Shown: positions 19,596 to 29,497, numbered from the stretch's first letter. The stretch: DNA of 64,000 bases from Agromyces italicus DSM 16388 (GCF_000421545.1 NZ_ATXF01000004.1:558001-622000), one strand, 5' to 3'. The notes: generated by a model from the letters alone, not told the origin. A program made the numbers and translations.

Positions 19596-19812
19596 GTCCC
19601 CCGAATAGGGGAAGTCGCATGAGCGTCGGGTACCCCGCTTTCGGGTGACATTTCTGAGAAACACCCGGTCAACCGCGTATCGCGTGGCGCTTTGCCCCCC
19701 GTTTTGGTGCCACCGTGACCCTGTCGTGTACCCCGAAACCTCTGGTTGACTCGGCGCAACTGCGCGATCTGTGCACCCGTGTGCTCCACCCGATCACGAA
19801 GGCTCGGCCACC
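19596..19812 (+). promoter_or_regulatory. Leader (type B) of surface-protein gene 4 with three CCCC-GGGG motifs
   Basis: GTCCCCCGAATAGGGG (19596-19611), GTACCCCGCTTTCGGG (19630-19645) and GTACCCCGAAA (19728-19738) resemble the gene 1 palindrome. CCCCCCGTTTTGGTGCCA (19695-19712) is identical to the element before gene 3. TTTCTGAGAAACACCCGGTC (19651-19670) resembles the intergenic repeat at 42804-42893. GAAGG (19798-19802) is the ribosome binding site. Confidence 0.55.
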
Positions 19813-22800
19813 ATGGACAGCTTGTTCGACCCGTTCCGCTCCGACAGCAAGCCCGATGGGCGTCGTGATCGACGTCGCCGCGAAGCGCGCCGAAGCCGCT
19901 CGCTCCGCGCGACGATCGCCGCGATCACCGCCGGCGCGATGCTCGCGATCGGGCTGCCCACGATGGCCTTCGCGGCCGCGGGCGACGGCGTGGATGCTCC
20001 ATCCGCCGCGTCGGCGGAGAGCACGACCGGAGACGAGGCGGCGAAGACCGCCTCCGGCGAACCGGCCTCGAGCGAGGCGCCGACGCCGAGCGACGAGCCG
20101 GCCCCGAGCGACCAGCCGCCCGCCGAGACGCCGGTCACGAGCGAGCCCCCGGTCGCGAGCGAAGCACCGGCCGTCGAGGCGCCGACCGAAGGACCGTCGA
20201 GCGAGGAGCCGCCCGCAGAGACAGGCACCGACCCGCCGGCGACGCAGAAGGCCCCGGCGGCGATCACGCCGATGGCGGCGTTCCCGGCCGACACTGCGGA
20301 CTGTACGAACAACTGTTCCGAACTCACGATGCGCATCAACGTCGTCGGCGGCTCGGCGACCACTTCCGACTGGACGCTGCACGCGATCCGTTCGTCGAAC
20401 AACGACAACTACAACTTCGCGGACAACCAGGAACGCGACGTCCCGCGCAATTCGACCTACACCCTGTACGCCGACGGAGCGATTCCGGGCTACGCGACGT
20501 CGTTCGACTGCGACGTGAATGACTCCAGCGGAGGCGACCCCTCGTGGAACGAGGCGAACCGAACCGTCACCTTCAACAACGACAGCGGCGAGAGCGCCGA
20601 CTGCACCTTCACGCAGACCCTCGTCGAGCCCGCCACGATCACCGTCCAGGTGGGCGGCGACCGCACCGGCATCGCGAGCGTCTCGGGTCTCGCCGGGGTG
20701 CAGCTCGAGCTGCGCGCCGACGACGGCGGCACCCCCGGCGCCCTCATCGGCCAGCCGTGGTCGATCTGCGTCTCGAACGCGAGCGGCGTCTGCACCTTCA
20801 CGATCCCGACGCCCGACGGCAGCCGCTACTGGGTCGCGCAGCGTGCGGCCCCGAACGACGTGCCGGCCGGATGGTTCTCGAACGACACGCTCGCGATCGG
20901 CACCAGCCCCGCCTCGCAGGCCTACCGCTTCCGCACTTCCGAGATCGGCAGCGGCGACGACGCCGGCTCGACGACCGACTTCATGATCGCCTCGGGCAAC
21001 GACAACAACCAGGCTTCGGGCGGCATCTGGCAGAACTCGCGGATCAACCCCGACGCGCCGCAGCAGTGCGGCATCGACGTCGCGCTCATCATCGACCTCT
21101 CGGGTTCGGTGGCACCGTACGAGACCCAGCTGAAGAATGCGGCGAAGGGCTTCGTCAGTGCGCTCACCGGCACGCCCTCGCAGATCGGCATCTACACCTT
21201 CAACAACGTGGCGCCGGCGACCGCCGGGGGCAATCTGCCGATGACGCCGGTCTCGACTCAGGCGGGGGCCGATGTCGTCAAGGAGCACATCGACGACTTC
21301 GACACTCCGGTGGAGGCCACGAACTGGGACCGCGGCATCAGCCAGGTCGCGGCGAGCGGCATCGACTACGACCTCGCGGTGATCCTCACCGACGGCAACC
21401 CAACGGTCTACTCGAATGACGAGGGCCCGGGCAACCGCACCCGCTTCCGCGAAGTGGAGAACGGCGTGTTCTCGGCGAACGCGGTGAAGGCGCTCGGCAT
21501 CCGCATGGTCGCGGTCGGCGTCGGCGCGGGCATCGACGGTGCGCCCGACAACCTCATCTCGATCTCGGGTCCCGACGTCGACTCCGACTACTACCAGACC
21601 GAGGACTACGCCGCAGCGGGCGATGCGCTCCGCGAGCTCGCCCTCGGTGACTGCGTGGGATCCGTCTCCGTGGTCAAGCAGGTCGTCGACGAGGGCACGA
21701 CCGGCGAAGACAAGACCGGGGCCACGCCCACCGCCGGCTGGGAGTTCACCGCCGACTCGAACGACCCCGGCATCACCCCGGCGACGCAGTCGGGCCTCAC
21801 GCAGGGCGGGACCGGAGCGGTGAACTTCCCGCTCGAGTTCGACAACGCGTCGACCACCGGGTCGGTGACCGTCACCGAGACGCAGCAGACCGGGTACTCG
21901 CTCGTGACGACGGGCGGCAAGAACGCCGTCTGCACCGAGGTCGAGTCGGGCGACGCGGTGACGGTCACGAACGACGGCGCCGCGGGCTTCACGATCGACG
22001 TCGATCCGACGGTCGCCGTCACCTGTACGGTCTGGAACCGTCCGCCCGAGCCCAAGGCCGACATCCGCGTCGACAAGACCTGGATCGTGAACGGACAGAC
22101 GTTCACCAACGGCAACCAGCCCGCGGGACTCACCGCCCAGCTGAAGCTCGACGGTGAGAACGCGCCCTTCGGTGTCGTGCAGACGGGCTTCACCTCGGGC
22201 GAGCAGGTCGAGATCTCCGAGACGACCGGAGTCGGCAACCGCGACCTCTGCACGGTCGAGAGCAGCACGGTCACACTCGCGAACGGCGACCCCGTCGACG
22301 CCGAGCTGCCGTATTCGCCCACGCTCGAACCCGGCAGCAACAGCTACACCATCACGAACGTCATCGACTGCACCGCAGAGCTCACGCTCGTCAAGAGCGT
22401 GGCGAACGGCGACGCACTGGCGAGCGCGTGGACGCTCGACGCCGTGGCACCGGGCGGCGCACTCGCCGGCCCGAACGGCACGAGCGGAGTGAGCGCGCCC
22501 GTGACGCCGACCGTCCGTTACCCGCTCACCGAGAAGGGCGACCCGCGCTACGTGCAGACCATCCTGCCCGGAGGCATCCCGGTGCCGCCGTCGGAAGGCA
22601 GCTGGAACTGCGTGCAGACCGATGACGAGGGAAATGTGATCCCCGGCTTCGCCGACGGCATCAACGGCGGTGTGACCGTCCCCCTCGGCTTCCACGTGCG
22701 CTGCACCGCGGTGAACCAGACCGCGTCACTCACCCTCATCAAGAACGTCGAGAACGATCTCGACATCGACGCGGACCCGGCCGACTGGACCCTCGTCGCG

Positions 22801-25800
22801 ACGCCGAACGCACCCGCGATCGACGGCCTCGACCCCGAGACGGCGAGCACGGGCGAGACCGTGTACCTCCGCCCCGGGAAGGGCTACACGATCTCCGAGA
22901 CGGGCGGCCCCGACGGCTGGGAGCTGTCGTCGATCATGTGCCGCACGACACCGAACGGCCAGTTCGTCGAGACCGACCAGATCACGCTCCCCGCGCTCGG
23001 CCACGGCACCTGCGTCGTGTACAACGACCCGATCGCCCCGACCCTGAAGCTCACCAAGATCGTGACCGACGACGTCGCGCCGGCCTCCGAGTGGACGCTC
23101 AGCGCCACCCGTGACGACGACGACACCGTGGTCGCGAGCGGCGACGGCACCACCGGCGCCGTCGACGTGCCCGCGGGCGTGGCGTTCACCCTCGCCGAGA
23201 CGACCGAGCTGCCGAACGCCGAACAGTTCGCGGCGGGCGCCTGGCTCTGCTCGCTCAACGGCGGCGCCGGTGCGCCCGGACCGAACGTCGCGGCGCTCGG
23301 CGCGGGCGACGAGGTCGAGTGCACCGTCACCAACACCCTGAAGCCGTTCACCCCGTCGATCACGAAGACGGCGGCGGTGCCGACCCCGAACGCGGACGGC
23401 TCGTGGATGATCGTCTACGACATCGTGGTGACGAACCCGAGCGCCTTCCAGCCGCTCGACTACATCCTCTCCGACCAGCTCGAGTTCGGCTCAGAGGTGA
23501 CGGTGAACAGCGCGAGCTACCAGCGCGTGCTGCCCCTGCCCGTCGGTTCGGTCGAGAACTGGACCGTCGGCTTCGACGCCGTGCAGCCGTTCGATGACGA
23601 GCCGCAGCTGGCGGCCGGCACGTCGCACACGTGGCGCGTCACGGTCGACGCGACCGTCGACGCGGGAGCCGACTTCGACGGCTCGACGATCGTGGAGTGC
23701 ACCGCACCCGACCCCGAGCCCGGCACCGTCGGCTTCCTCAACACGGCGACGATGTTCGTCGGACAGGCCTCCTTCGAGGCATCCGACTGCGAACTGCCGG
23801 TGAAGCCGTCGATCGCGAAGCTCGGCGGCACGGCCGTCGACAACGGCGACGGCACCTGGACGCTGCCGTACACGATCACCGTGACGAACCCGTCGGCGAC
23901 GACCGGCATCGTGTACGACCTCGTCGACGAACTCGAACTGCCGGCCTCGGCCGAGCAGATCGGCGACGCGACCGTGACCTCGGCTCCGGCCGGCGTCACG
24001 CCCGAGGCGAGCTGGACCGGCCACTCGCCCGATACGCTGCTCGCCGACGACGTCGCCCTGGCCGGCGTCGACCAGCACGTCTACGTGATCTCGGTGACGG
24101 TGAAGCTCGGCGCCGACGACGGTGCCTACCGTTGCCCGTCCGACGGCGGCCTGAACAACACCGCCTACGTCGTCTCCGGCAACCAGGAGAGTGCCGCCAC
24201 GGGCTGTGTCACGATCGAACCGCCGGTCATCGTGCACCAGAAGTCCGTCGTGCCGGGCTCGGTCAGCCAGAACTCCGACGGACTCTGGACGATCCAGTAC
24301 CGCATCGACGTCGACAACCCCGGAGCCGTCGGCGGCATGTACTCGCTCGACGATGAGCTGCACTTCGGTGCGGGCGTCGACCGCAGCGGTGCGAGCTACA
24401 CGGTCACCCGTGACGGCGCGCCGGCGGCAGCCGGATGGGCCGGTGCCGGAGTGCTCGTCTCCGACGCGTACCTCGCCGGCGGAGCCTCCGACGTCTGGAT
24501 GATCACCGTCAGCGGCATCGCCCTCGACGGGCCGACGCTCACACCCGCACAGACCGCGTGCCCGCAAGACGCGAGCGACGGCGCCTTCAACAACGCGGCC
24601 GTGCTCACGGTCGGTGGGAACACCGAGACGGCCACCGCCTGCGACAGCCCCAGCGTGCCCGAGATCGTGAAGAGCGCCGCCACCGCGTCGCAGCAGCCGG
24701 ATGCCACGTGGGACGTCAGCTACCTGCTGACGGTCACGAACACGACCCCCGGAGCGAAGGCGGGCCACTACACGCTCGACGACGTTCCGGGCTTCCCGGC
24801 CCCGGTGGCCCTGAACTCGTACACGGTCGAGGAGGTCTCGCCGGTGGCGGGGCCGATCGCGACCGACGTCTCGCCGGTCCCGGCGAGCATCCCGGTCGTC
24901 GCCGACGAGCCCATCGCCGTCGGCGCGACGCACGTGTACCGCATCACCCTCAACGCGACGGTTCCCTCGGGTCTGCCCGAGAATCAGCGACTCTGCGTCG
25001 ACGGGCAGTCGGGCGTCGGCTTCTTCAACGAAGCCGAGCTCACGAGCGGCGAGATCGTCGACACCTCGGATGACTGCACTCCCGTCGAGGAAGGCGGACG
25101 ACCCTCCATCGTGAAGGACGACCCGACCGTCGAGCAGGGTGGCGACGGCGTCTGGACGATCGAGTACGAGGTGACGGTCACCGGCAACGCAGACTTCGTC
25201 TCGACCTACACCCTGGAGGACACGCTGCACTTCGGTCCCTCGGTCGACATCCTCACGGCCGAGTGGTCGGGCGAGGGCGTCGACGGCGACTGGTCCGACC
25301 CCGAGGCGAACCCGACCGAGACGATCGTCGGCACCCCGACGGTGATCGGGATCGACGAGGTGCACAGCTACACCGTCACGGTCACCGCGACGGTCGATGC
25401 GGCGGCGTTCGCGGATCCGACGACGAACACCTGCGACCCGAGCGGGGAGGAGCCCGACGTCGGCTTCCTCAACACGGCGACGCTCTCGAGCGACGGAGTC
25501 GAGCAGTCCGATGACGGCTGCGGCCTGCCGGCCCGGCCCGAGATCACGAAGTCCGCCGTCGGCACCGAGGCCGTGAAGGTCGACGACAACTGGGAGGTCG
25601 GCTACACGATCACGGTGACGAACCAGAGCCCGACGCAGGAGCTGATCTACGATCTCGCCGACACCCCCGACTTCGCTGGCGGCGTCACGATCACCGACCG
25701 AGAGGTCACCAGTGCGGAGGTCACGGTGAACCCCGACTGGAACGGTGCGAGCCCGTCGACCGACGAGATCGTCGCCGACCAGCCGCTCGCCGGCGACGCG

Positions 25801-28800
25801 ACGCACACCTTCGAGATCGTCGTCTCGTTCACGGTCGCGCCCGACGCCGAGGCGCCGGCGCTCCTCTGCGACGGTGATGGCGGCGCAGGTCTCCTCAACG
25901 AGGCGACCGTCACCTCCGGCGGCACCTGGTCCGACGACGACTGCGTCGACGTTCCGGTCGTCGTCATCGTCGACAAGGCGTGGGTGATCGACGGCGGCGA
26001 CCCGATCGCCTGGGACAGCGACGAACTGCCCGACGGCTTCACCGCGCAGGGCGTGCTCGACGGCGCCGAGGTCGAGTGGGGCGCCGAGAGCGGGCCCTAC
26101 GCGATCGGCGACGAGGTCGCGGTGGGCGAAAGCGACGTCGTCGTTCCCGAGGGCTGCCGGATCGTCGATGCCGATTCGAACGGCACCGGCGACCACACCC
26201 TCGCCGCTGCGGTGAACACCTTCCTCGTGACGAACGAGGTCGAGTGCGAGCAGACGGTCACCCTCGAGAAGCTCGTGACGAACGCGCACGGCGGCGACGC
26301 CGTGGCATCCGACTGGACGCTCTCGGGCACGAACCTCGGTGACGACACCGACACGTTCCAGGGCGACGGTGTCGCGAGCGGCCCGGTCGAGCTCGAGGTC
26401 GGTTACCTGCTCAACGAGGTGTCGACGATCTGGGAGAACGGCGTCGAGTACGAGGTCGCCGTGACCTGGAGCTGCGAGTCCGAGCAGGGCGCCGACGCGT
26501 TCACGCTCGTCGCGGTCGACGGCTCGACCAACGCCACCCTGACCGTGCACGAACTCGGCGCCACCGTCGAGTGCGAGATCGAGAACACCGACATCGCACC
26601 GACCCTGACTCTCGTGAAGGAGGTCGCCCCCGACTCCGTCGAGGCGGACTTCCCGCCGAGCCTCTGGACGGTCTCGGCGACCGAAGAGGGCGAAGAGGCG
26701 ATCGTCACCGGCGCAGGCACCGCGACCGGCGCGGTCGAGTCGAACACCGACTACGTGCTCGCCGAGTTGGCGAGCGACTTCGAGGGCGCCGACGAGTTCG
26801 AAGCCGGCGACTGGAGCTGCGACGTGCCCGGAGTGCTCACCGGCGCCACCGCGAACCTCGAGCCGGGTGACGACGTGACCTGCACGATCGTCAACACGGC
26901 GGAGCCCGCCGAGTACGGGTTCGAGAAGGAGGTCGCCGGGGTCGTGCAGGAGGACGACGGCACCTGGACGATCGACTACACCCTCACCGTGACGAACGAG
27001 AGCGTCGTCTCGCCTGTCACCTACGACCTGGTCGACACCCTCGCCGGCTTCGGCGCGGGCATCGAGATCGACGAGGCATCGTGGGAGGGCCCCGGTTCGG
27101 CCTCGGGCGAGTGGGAGGATCCGGCGACCGAACCGGTCGAGGAGCTCGCGAACGACGTCGTGCTGACCGCCGGTGACAGCCACGAGTACTTCGTGACGGT
27201 GCAGGCCGCGGTGACCGGTGACGCGGTCTGGGACGACGCAACCACCGACAGCGAAGACGAGGGCGACGGCTCGACGGGTTGCGTGCCTGGCGAGCAGGGT
27301 GGATTCGCGAACTCCGCGACGCTCACCGTCGCCGGGCTCCCGACCGACGCCGAAGCATGCGAGGAGCCCGGGCGCACGACCGCGGCGAAGGTCGCACAGC
27401 CCGCGACCGACCTCGGCGGCGGCGACTTCGAGGTCGTCTATGAGATCACCGTCGACACCGTCGGCGACCACGATCTGGTCTACGACCTCAGCGACACGCT
27501 CGCATTCCCCGACGGAGTGACGATCGAGTCGGCCGAGGCCACGGATCCCGATGGCGACCCGGTCGCCGGCTGGAACGGTTCGGATGCCACGACGCTCGCC
27601 ACGGCGCATCCGATCGCTGCGGGCGACACCCACGTCTGGACGATCACCGTCCTCGCGAACGTCGCCTCGATCGAGACGATCGATCTCGCGACGTGCGAGG
27701 CGACCGAGACCGGAGGCGGGTTCCTCAACACCGCCGAGATGGTGAACGGCACGGTCACGACCCCGCTCGAGGGCTGCACCGACATCCCCGTCGTCGATGT
27801 CGGCATCGTGAAGTCCGCCGTCCTTCCCGACGGAATCGAGGCGGTCGAAGCCGGCACCGACGACAACACCTTCGACTGGGTGCTCACGGTGACGAACAAC
27901 GGTCCGACCCCGGTCGACGGCGTCGTCGTCACCGACACGCTGCCCGATTCGCTCGAGTTCGAACCGGCCGACATCACGCTCGACCCGATCGGCTCGTGGA
28001 CGTTCATCCAGAACGGCAACGAGCTGACCTGGACGACCGACGCGGCGTTCGGACCGGGACCGATCGTGGAGATCACGATCCCCGTGACGCTGAAGGATCC
28101 CGTGGTCGGCCCCCAGCTGCCCGAGAACCCCGCAGAGGTGCCGCCGCTCGTGCCCGCCGAGGACATCGAGAACACCGCGTGCGTCGATGTCTCGGAGTTC
28201 GACGTCGATCCCACGAACGACTGCGACACGGCGGACGTTCCGACGAAGGCCATGCAGGCGAACGCCTACGTGCAGTGCGTGAACGACGTGCCGTATCTGT
28301 ACCACAACGTGCAGACGACCGGCTCGGTCGCACCGGGACCGATCACGGTCACGTGGACGCCGGATGCCTCGGTCTACCCCGACGCGGAGCCGATCGTCAT
28401 GGAGATCCCGTGGGACGAGCGCGACGGGCGCACTCTCTGGCCCTACGGCGTCCTGAACGACGACGGTATCTCGATCGGATGGCCCGGTTGGCGACTCATC
28501 CAGGAGGGCGACGTCGTCGGCGAGAACGGCATCGTCGACATCTGGGAGAACATGGTGAAGGACTCGAAGCTCGAGAGCTACGCGTTCGCCGACCAGGTGA
28601 ACCCGATGACGATCACCTTCTCGGTCAACCCGAGCGAGTCCGTGCTCGCGGTGTATCCGCAGGCGACCCCGGCGTGCGAGGTCGTCCGCGATCCGGCCGT
28701 CGACATCGTGAAGACGGCGAGCGTCGAGCAGGCGAAGCCGGGCGATGCCTTCGAGTACACGCTGTCGGTTTCGAACTCGGGCCTCGGCGCGATCGCGAAC

Positions 28801-29325
28801 ATGGAGCTCTTCGACGAGATCCCGGCCGACCTCAAGGTCACCGGCATCACGACGGATGAGGCGCCCGCGTTCCCGCGCTGGGACGACTGCGAGGTCACCG
28901 GTGCCGACTCCGACGGCTACGGCGGGCTGCTCCACTGCGTGCTCAACGGGATGATCGGGGGCACCGTGCCCGACGCGCCCGACGTGGTGCTCTCGGTCGT
29001 GCTCGACCCGGCGTCGAAGGTCGACCGCGTCGAGAACACCGGCGAGGTCTGCTGGAACGACCCCGACGATGCGCCCGTCGAGCCCCAGGCCGAGCCGGGA
29101 GCGGTGGCGCCTGCTTCGGCCATCGATCCCGAGCTGCCCGTCCTGTGCGATGACTCGACGGTCACGGTCGAGGTCGTGAAGCCGCCGGCTCCGGGCATCG
29201 CCTCGACCGGCTTCGCAGGTGCGCCCTTCCTCTGGGGCGCTGCCGGGCTCCTGTTGATCGGTGCGCTGCTGGTGTCGGTGACGATCGTCCGTCGCCGCCG
29301 CCCGGGTGAACAGCACGCCGAGTAG
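19813..29325 (+). CDS. Surface protein 4: giant VWA and repeat protein, wall-anchored
   Basis: 3170 residues, the largest gene in the window. ATG 19813 lies ten bases after GAAGG; a GTG 14 codons upstream would give a poor N-terminus. Basic leader and signal segment IAAITAGAMLAIGLPTMAFA; a Ser/Pro/Glu stalk (about 60-160); two small beta domains with paired Cys; a VWA domain (about 420-620) with DLSGS at 428-432 and LTDGNP; Cna-B-like modules (about 620-1180); six consecutive repeats of 138-151 residues (about 1180-2040) marked by an xDGxWxIxYxIxVTN opening, a Y.LxDxLxF block and GFLNTA before a Cys; further Cna-B-like modules; two more of the long repeats (about 2360-2655); a DUF11-like domain; the shared Trp-rich module (about 2811-2955); the PAVDIVKTASVEQAKPG domain, nearly the same as in protein 3; and GIASTGF, a membrane segment and RRRRPGEQHAE. 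Likely a very long surface adhesin, with the VWA domain as the binding head. Confidence 0.88.
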   Translation: MDSLFDPFRSDSKPDGRRDRRRREARRSRSLRATIAAITAGAMLAIGLPTMAFAAAGDGVDAPSAASAESTTGDEAAKTASGEPASSEAPTPSDEPAPSDQPPAETPVTSEPPVASEAPAVEAPTEGPSSEEPPAETGTDPPATQKAPAAITPMAAFPADTADCTNNCSELTMRINVVGGSATTSDWTLHAIRSSNNDNYNFADNQERDVPRNSTYTLYADGAIPGYATSFDCDVNDSSGGDPSWNEANRTVTFNNDSGESADCTFTQTLVEPATITVQVGGDRTGIASVSGLAGVQLELRADDGGTPGALIGQPWSICVSNASGVCTFTIPTPDGSRYWVAQRAAPNDVPAGWFSNDTLAIGTSPASQAYRFRTSEIGSGDDAGSTTDFMIASGNDNNQASGGIWQNSRINPDAPQQCGIDVALIIDLSGSVAPYETQLKNAAKGFVSALTGTPSQIGIYTFNNVAPATAGGNLPMTPVSTQAGADVVKEHIDDFDTPVEATNWDRGISQVAASGIDYDLAVILTDGNPTVYSNDEGPGNRTRFREVENGVFSANAVKALGIRMVAVGVGAGIDGAPDNLISISGPDVDSDYYQTEDYAAAGDALRELALGDCVGSVSVVKQVVDEGTTGEDKTGATPTAGWEFTADSNDPGITPATQSGLTQGGTGAVNFPLEFDNASTTGSVTVTETQQTGYSLVTTGGKNAVCTEVESGDAVTVTNDGAAGFTIDVDPTVAVTCTVWNRPPEPKADIRVDKTWIVNGQTFTNGNQPAGLTAQLKLDGENAPFGVVQTGFTSGEQVEISETTGVGNRDLCTVESSTVTLANGDPVDAELPYSPTLEPGSNSYTITNVIDCTAELTLVKSVANGDALASAWTLDAVAPGGALAGPNGTSGVSAPVTPTVRYPLTEKGDPRYVQTILPGGIPVPPSEGSWNCVQTDDEGNVIPGFADGINGGVTVPLGFHVRCTAVNQTASLTLIKNVENDLDIDADPADWTLVATPNAPAIDGLDPETASTGETVYLRPGKGYTISETGGPDGWELSSIMCRTTPNGQFVETDQITLPALGHGTCVVYNDPIAPTLKLTKIVTDDVAPASEWTLSATRDDDDTVVASGDGTTGAVDVPAGVAFTLAETTELPNAEQFAAGAWLCSLNGGAGAPGPNVAALGAGDEVECTVTNTLKPFTPSITKTAAVPTPNADGSWMIVYDIVVTNPSAFQPLDYILSDQLEFGSEVTVNSASYQRVLPLPVGSVENWTVGFDAVQPFDDEPQLAAGTSHTWRVTVDATVDAGADFDGSTIVECTAPDPEPGTVGFLNTATMFVGQASFEASDCELPVKPSIAKLGGTAVDNGDGTWTLPYTITVTNPSATTGIVYDLVDELELPASAEQIGDATVTSAPAGVTPEASWTGHSPDTLLADDVALAGVDQHVYVISVTVKLGADDGAYRCPSDGGLNNTAYVVSGNQESAATGCVTIEPPVIVHQKSVVPGSVSQNSDGLWTIQYRIDVDNPGAVGGMYSLDDELHFGAGVDRSGASYTVTRDGAPAAAGWAGAGVLVSDAYLAGGASDVWMITVSGIALDGPTLTPAQTACPQDASDGAFNNAAVLTVGGNTETATACDSPSVPEIVKSAATASQQPDATWDVSYLLTVTNTTPGAKAGHYTLDDVPGFPAPVALNSYTVEEVSPVAGPIATDVSPVPASIPVVADEPIAVGATHVYRITLNATVPSGLPENQRLCVDGQSGVGFFNEAELTSGEIVDTSDDCTPVEEGGRPSIVKDDPTVEQGGDGVWTIEYEVTVTGNADFVSTYTLEDTLHFGPSVDILTAEWSGEGVDGDWSDPEANPTETIVGTPTVIGIDEVHSYTVTVTATVDAAAFADPTTNTCDPSGEEPDVGFLNTATLSSDGVEQSDDGCGLPARPEITKSAVGTEAVKVDDNWEVGYTITVTNQSPTQELIYDLADTPDFAGGVTITDREVTSAEVTVNPDWNGASPSTDEIVADQPLAGDATHTFEIVVSFTVAPDAEAPALLCDGDGGAGLLNEATVTSGGTWSDDDCVDVPVVVIVDKAWVIDGGDPIAWDSDELPDGFTAQGVLDGAEVEWGAESGPYAIGDEVAVGESDVVVPEGCRIVDADSNGTGDHTLAAAVNTFLVTNEVECEQTVTLEKLVTNAHGGDAVASDWTLSGTNLGDDTDTFQGDGVASGPVELEVGYLLNEVSTIWENGVEYEVAVTWSCESEQGADAFTLVAVDGSTNATLTVHELGATVECEIENTDIAPTLTLVKEVAPDSVEADFPPSLWTVSATEEGEEAIVTGAGTATGAVESNTDYVLAELASDFEGADEFEAGDWSCDVPGVLTGATANLEPGDDVTCTIVNTAEPAEYGFEKEVAGVVQEDDGTWTIDYTLTVTNESVVSPVTYDLVDTLAGFGAGIEIDEASWEGPGSASGEWEDPATEPVEELANDVVLTAGDSHEYFVTVQAAVTGDAVWDDATTDSEDEGDGSTGCVPGEQGGFANSATLTVAGLPTDAEACEEPGRTTAAKVAQPATDLGGGDFEVVYEITVDTVGDHDLVYDLSDTLAFPDGVTIESAEATDPDGDPVAGWNGSDATTLATAHPIAAGDTHVWTITVLANVASIETIDLATCEATETGGGFLNTAEMVNGTVTTPLEGCTDIPVVDVGIVKSAVLPDGIEAVEAGTDDNTFDWVLTVTNNGPTPVDGVVVTDTLPDSLEFEPADITLDPIGSWTFIQNGNELTWTTDAAFGPGPIVEITIPVTLKDPVVGPQLPENPAEVPPLVPAEDIENTACVDVSEFDVDPTNDCDTADVPTKAMQANAYVQCVNDVPYLYHNVQTTGSVAPGPITVTWTPDASVYPDAEPIVMEIPWDERDGRTLWPYGVLNDDGISIGWPGWRLIQEGDVVGENGIVDIWENMVKDSKLESYAFADQVNPMTITFSVNPSESVLAVYPQATPACEVVRDPAVDIVKTASVEQAKPGDAFEYTLSVSNSGLGAIANMELFDEIPADLKVTGITTDEAPAFPRWDDCEVTGADSDGYGGLLHCVLNGMIGGTVPDAPDVVLSVVLDPASKVDRVENTGEVCWNDPDDAPVEPQAEPGAVAPASAIDPELPVLCDDSTVTVEVVKPPAPGIASTGFAGAPFLWGAAGLLLIGALLVSVTIVRRRRPGEQHAE

Positions 29326-29341
29326 GAGCTGCGAAAGCGAG

Positions 29342-29366
29342 GGCCGGTGCGTCGAACGCACCGGCC
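29342..29366 (+). terminator. Hairpin after surface gene 4
   Basis: Arms 29342-29352 and 29356-29366 form an 11-bp GC-rich stem with a three-base loop, followed by TCTCGTGTGTTCGTG. It lies 16 bases after the stop codon. Confidence 0.8.
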
Positions 29367-29435
29367 TCTCGTGTGTTCGTGTGCTCGTGCGCGCTTGCAC
29401 GCACGCACGCAGCACGCGCACCGCAACCTCGCTCA

Positions 29436-29497
29436 GGGGGTGCATTTCCGCAATCTCGCGGCGACATCCGGCCCCCGGCTTGCGGAAATACACCCCC
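29436..29497. repeat. Large imperfect inverted repeat between convergent genes
   Basis: GGGGGTGCATTTCCGCAA (29436-29453) and TTGCGGAAATACACCCCC (29480-29497) pair over 17 of 18 positions around a 26-base loop. It sits between surface gene 4 and sdhB, which converge, and could terminate sdhB from the other side. It shares GCGGAAAT with the intergenic repeat at 42804-42893. Confidence 0.7.
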
